Source: Candidatus Kaiserbacteria bacterium
GTDB lineage: Bacteria > Patescibacteriota > Minisyncoccia > Phycocordibacterales > UBA2100
Length of the DNA stretch: 5,500 nucleotides
Reading direction: 5' to 3'
Assembly (NCBI GenBank): GCA_024654165.1
Contig: JANLIP010000071.1
Coordinates: forward strand, 1-5,500
Program-made: the position numbers and the translations under genes
Part shown: positions 4,215 to 5,500 of the stretch, piece after piece
Position numbering within the stretch: the stretch's first letter is position 1
How the letters are laid out: each line of letters opens with the position of its first letter
Notes under the pieces: model-generated
The model's input: the letters and a program-made list of their open reading frames with translations, nothing else
What the model was told of the DNA's origin: nothing
The model's database searches: none

Positions 4215-5500
4215 ATGCCAAACGCACTAAAACCAAAGACAGTTCTTCTCCTCGGCTCCGGAGGGCTTAAAATCGGTCAAGCCGGCGAATTTGATTATTC
4301 CGGCACGCAGGCTATTAAAGCTCTTAAAGAAGAGGGCGTGCGCGTAGTGCTCATGAATCCTAATATCGCCACCGTGCAGACAGACGAGGGACTTGCCGAC
4401 GCAGTGTATCTTTTGCCTCTTACCTTGCAATTTGCGCTTCAAGTAATAAAGAAAGAACGGCCAGATGCGATACTGCTCGGCTTCGGCGGGCAGACCGCGC
4501 TCAATCTCGGCCTTGAACTGCAGGAGAAAGGAATCTTAGCGAAATACAAAGTGCGCGTGCTGGGAACTCCTGTGTCGGTCATCAGAGACACCGAAGACCG
4601 CGAACTGTTCGTGAAGCGTTTGCAGGAAATAGATGTGAAAACCGCGCGAAGTTTTGCCGCGAGAAGCATTGCCGATGCGCGGAAAGCCGCGGAGAAAATC
4701 GGCTACCCCGTGATGGTACGTGCAGGGTTTGCGCTCGGAGGCCTCGGCTCCGGCATCATCCGAACGCCTGCGGAACTCTCGCACAGGCTAACTGAAATAT
4801 TCAAATCCAGCCCGCAGGTTCTGATTGAAGAAGATTTATGCGGATGGAAAGAGGTGGAATATGAAATCGTGCGCGACCGTGCGGACAACTGCATATCCGT
4901 CTGCAACATGGAGAACATTGACCCGATGGGAATTCACACGGGCGAAAGCATCGTGGTCGCTCCTTCACAAACTCTTTCAAATGAGGAGTACCACCGTCTG
5001 CGCGAAATCGCGATTAAAACAATCCGGCATTTGGGCGTTGTCGGCGAATGCAACATTCAGTACGCGCTTCACCCTAAAACCGGCGACTATCGCGTGATTG
5101 AAGTGAATGCACGCCTATCACGTTCCTCGGCACTCGCTTCAAAAGCGACGGGCTATCCGCTCGCGTTCATCGCCGCAAAACTCGCGCTTGGGTTCACTCT
5201 GCCGGAACTGAAGAACTCCGTCACAAAAACAACGACCGCGTGTTTTGAACCGGCGCTTGATTACATCGTACTGAAGATGCCGCGCTGGGATTTAACGAAG
5301 TTTGAAAATGCGATTACGCAAATCGGAACAGAGATGAAAAGCGTCGGCGAAGTGATGGCTATTGGAAGAAGTTTTGAGGAGGTACTTCAAAAAGCGATTC
5401 GCATGCTATCCATCGGTGCGGACGGCTTCACGGCACATAAAAACGGCAACTTCCGAATCCTCCACTACATGGACGAGATAAGGCATCCGACAACTCGCCG
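4215..5500 (+). CDS. carB: Carbamoyl-phosphate synthase large subunit, C-terminal part beyond window
   Basis: CarB makes carbamoyl phosphate from bicarbonate, ammonia and two ATP. The visible 428 residues hold the first (carboxyphosphate) ATP-grasp half and the start of the oligomerisation domain, out of about 1070 in the full family. Motifs: [18 protein letters not shown] (13-30), GGQTALN (91-97), R129 in TEDR, R169, ALGGLGSG (173-180), GWKEVEYE (210-217, with E215), H241 in GIHTGES, Q282, E296/N298 in IEVNAR, and [15 protein letters not shown] (301-315). The expected E. coli equivalents R129, R169, E215, H243, Q285, E299 and N301 are all present. The ATG at 4215 follows the carA stop by one base, so the two are co-transcribed and probably translationally coupled; no Shine-Dalgarno site is seen. 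NAR instead of NPR, and [12 protein letters not shown] instead of the E. coli AGPIVIGQACEF, put it in the Bacteroidetes/eukaryote-like group. Confidence 0.97.
   Translation, partial: MPNALKPKTVLLLGSGGLKIGQAGEFDYSGTQAIKALKEEGVRVVLMNPNIATVQTDEGLADAVYLLPLTLQFALQVIKKERPDAILLGFGGQTALNLGLELQEKGILAKYKVRVLGTPVSVIRDTEDRELFVKRLQEIDVKTARSFAARSIADARKAAEKIGYPVMVRAGFALGGLGSGIIRTPAELSHRLTEIFKSSPQVLIEEDLCGWKEVEYEIVRDRADNCISVCNMENIDPMGIHTGESIVVAPSQTLSNEEYHRLREIAIKTIRHLGVVGECNIQYALHPKTGDYRVIEVNARLSRSSALASKATGYPLAFIAAKLALGFTLPELKNSVTKTTTACFEPALDYIVLKMPRWDLTKFENAITQIGTEMKSVGEVMAIGRSFEEVLQKAIRMLSIGADGFTAHKNGNFRILHYMDEIRHPTTR

Noticed and set aside
1..5500. CRISPR array, tRNA, rRNA or insertion sequence
   Set aside because: No regularly spaced direct repeats, cloverleaf, rRNA motif or transposase frame was seen on either strand.

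Overview
The window looks like a piece of a small-genome, uncultured bacterium, most likely Candidate Phyla Radiation / Patescibacteria (Parcubacteria-like). This is inference. It rests on a short UvrC without its C-terminal helix-hairpin-helix domain, three of five gene starts lacking a Shine-Dalgarno sequence with near-leaderless spacing in two, and short palindromic repeats inside reading frames whose peptides (for example SYAKATEG) I recall from such genomes. TGA is used as a stop, so the code appears standard (table 11). GC is near 50 percent by eye.

Layout: (1) 1-929, minus strand: the 5' part of a D-Ala-D-Ala ligase-like ATP-grasp gene, running off the left edge. (2) 961-2289, minus strand: a 442-residue UvrC nuclease, 31 bp upstream of the ligase and read in the same direction. 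(3) 2290-2404: a divergent control region. (4) 2405-2806, plus strand: an unrecognised 133-residue protein with its own TTGACA-type promoter, a clear Shine-Dalgarno site and a strong terminator, so apparently a free-standing unit. (5) 2868-3094: a leader region in front of carA holding a promoter, a possible 56-codon leader ORF, two hairpins with U-rich tails and a 46-bp perfect palindrome. (6) 3095-4213 carA, then after one base 4215-5500+ carB, running off the right edge. Together CarA and CarB make carbamoyl phosphate for pyrimidine (and arginine) synthesis.

The two most interesting signals are these. First, the carAB leader is laid out like the UTP-sensitive attenuator of enterobacterial pyrBI: promoter, leader ORF, pause-type hairpin, pyrimidine-rich tract, terminator, and a leader stop overlapping the carA start (ATGA). 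Second, uvrC and carA are peppered with in-frame repeat elements: at least six, of several sequence types. One 26-bp type occurs in both genes with 23/26 identity; it sits in-frame in carA and supplies the stop codon of uvrC. This resembles the in-gene palindromic elements known from Rickettsia. CarA and CarB also both read as the Bacteroidetes/eukaryote (CAD) sequence type rather than the E. coli type.
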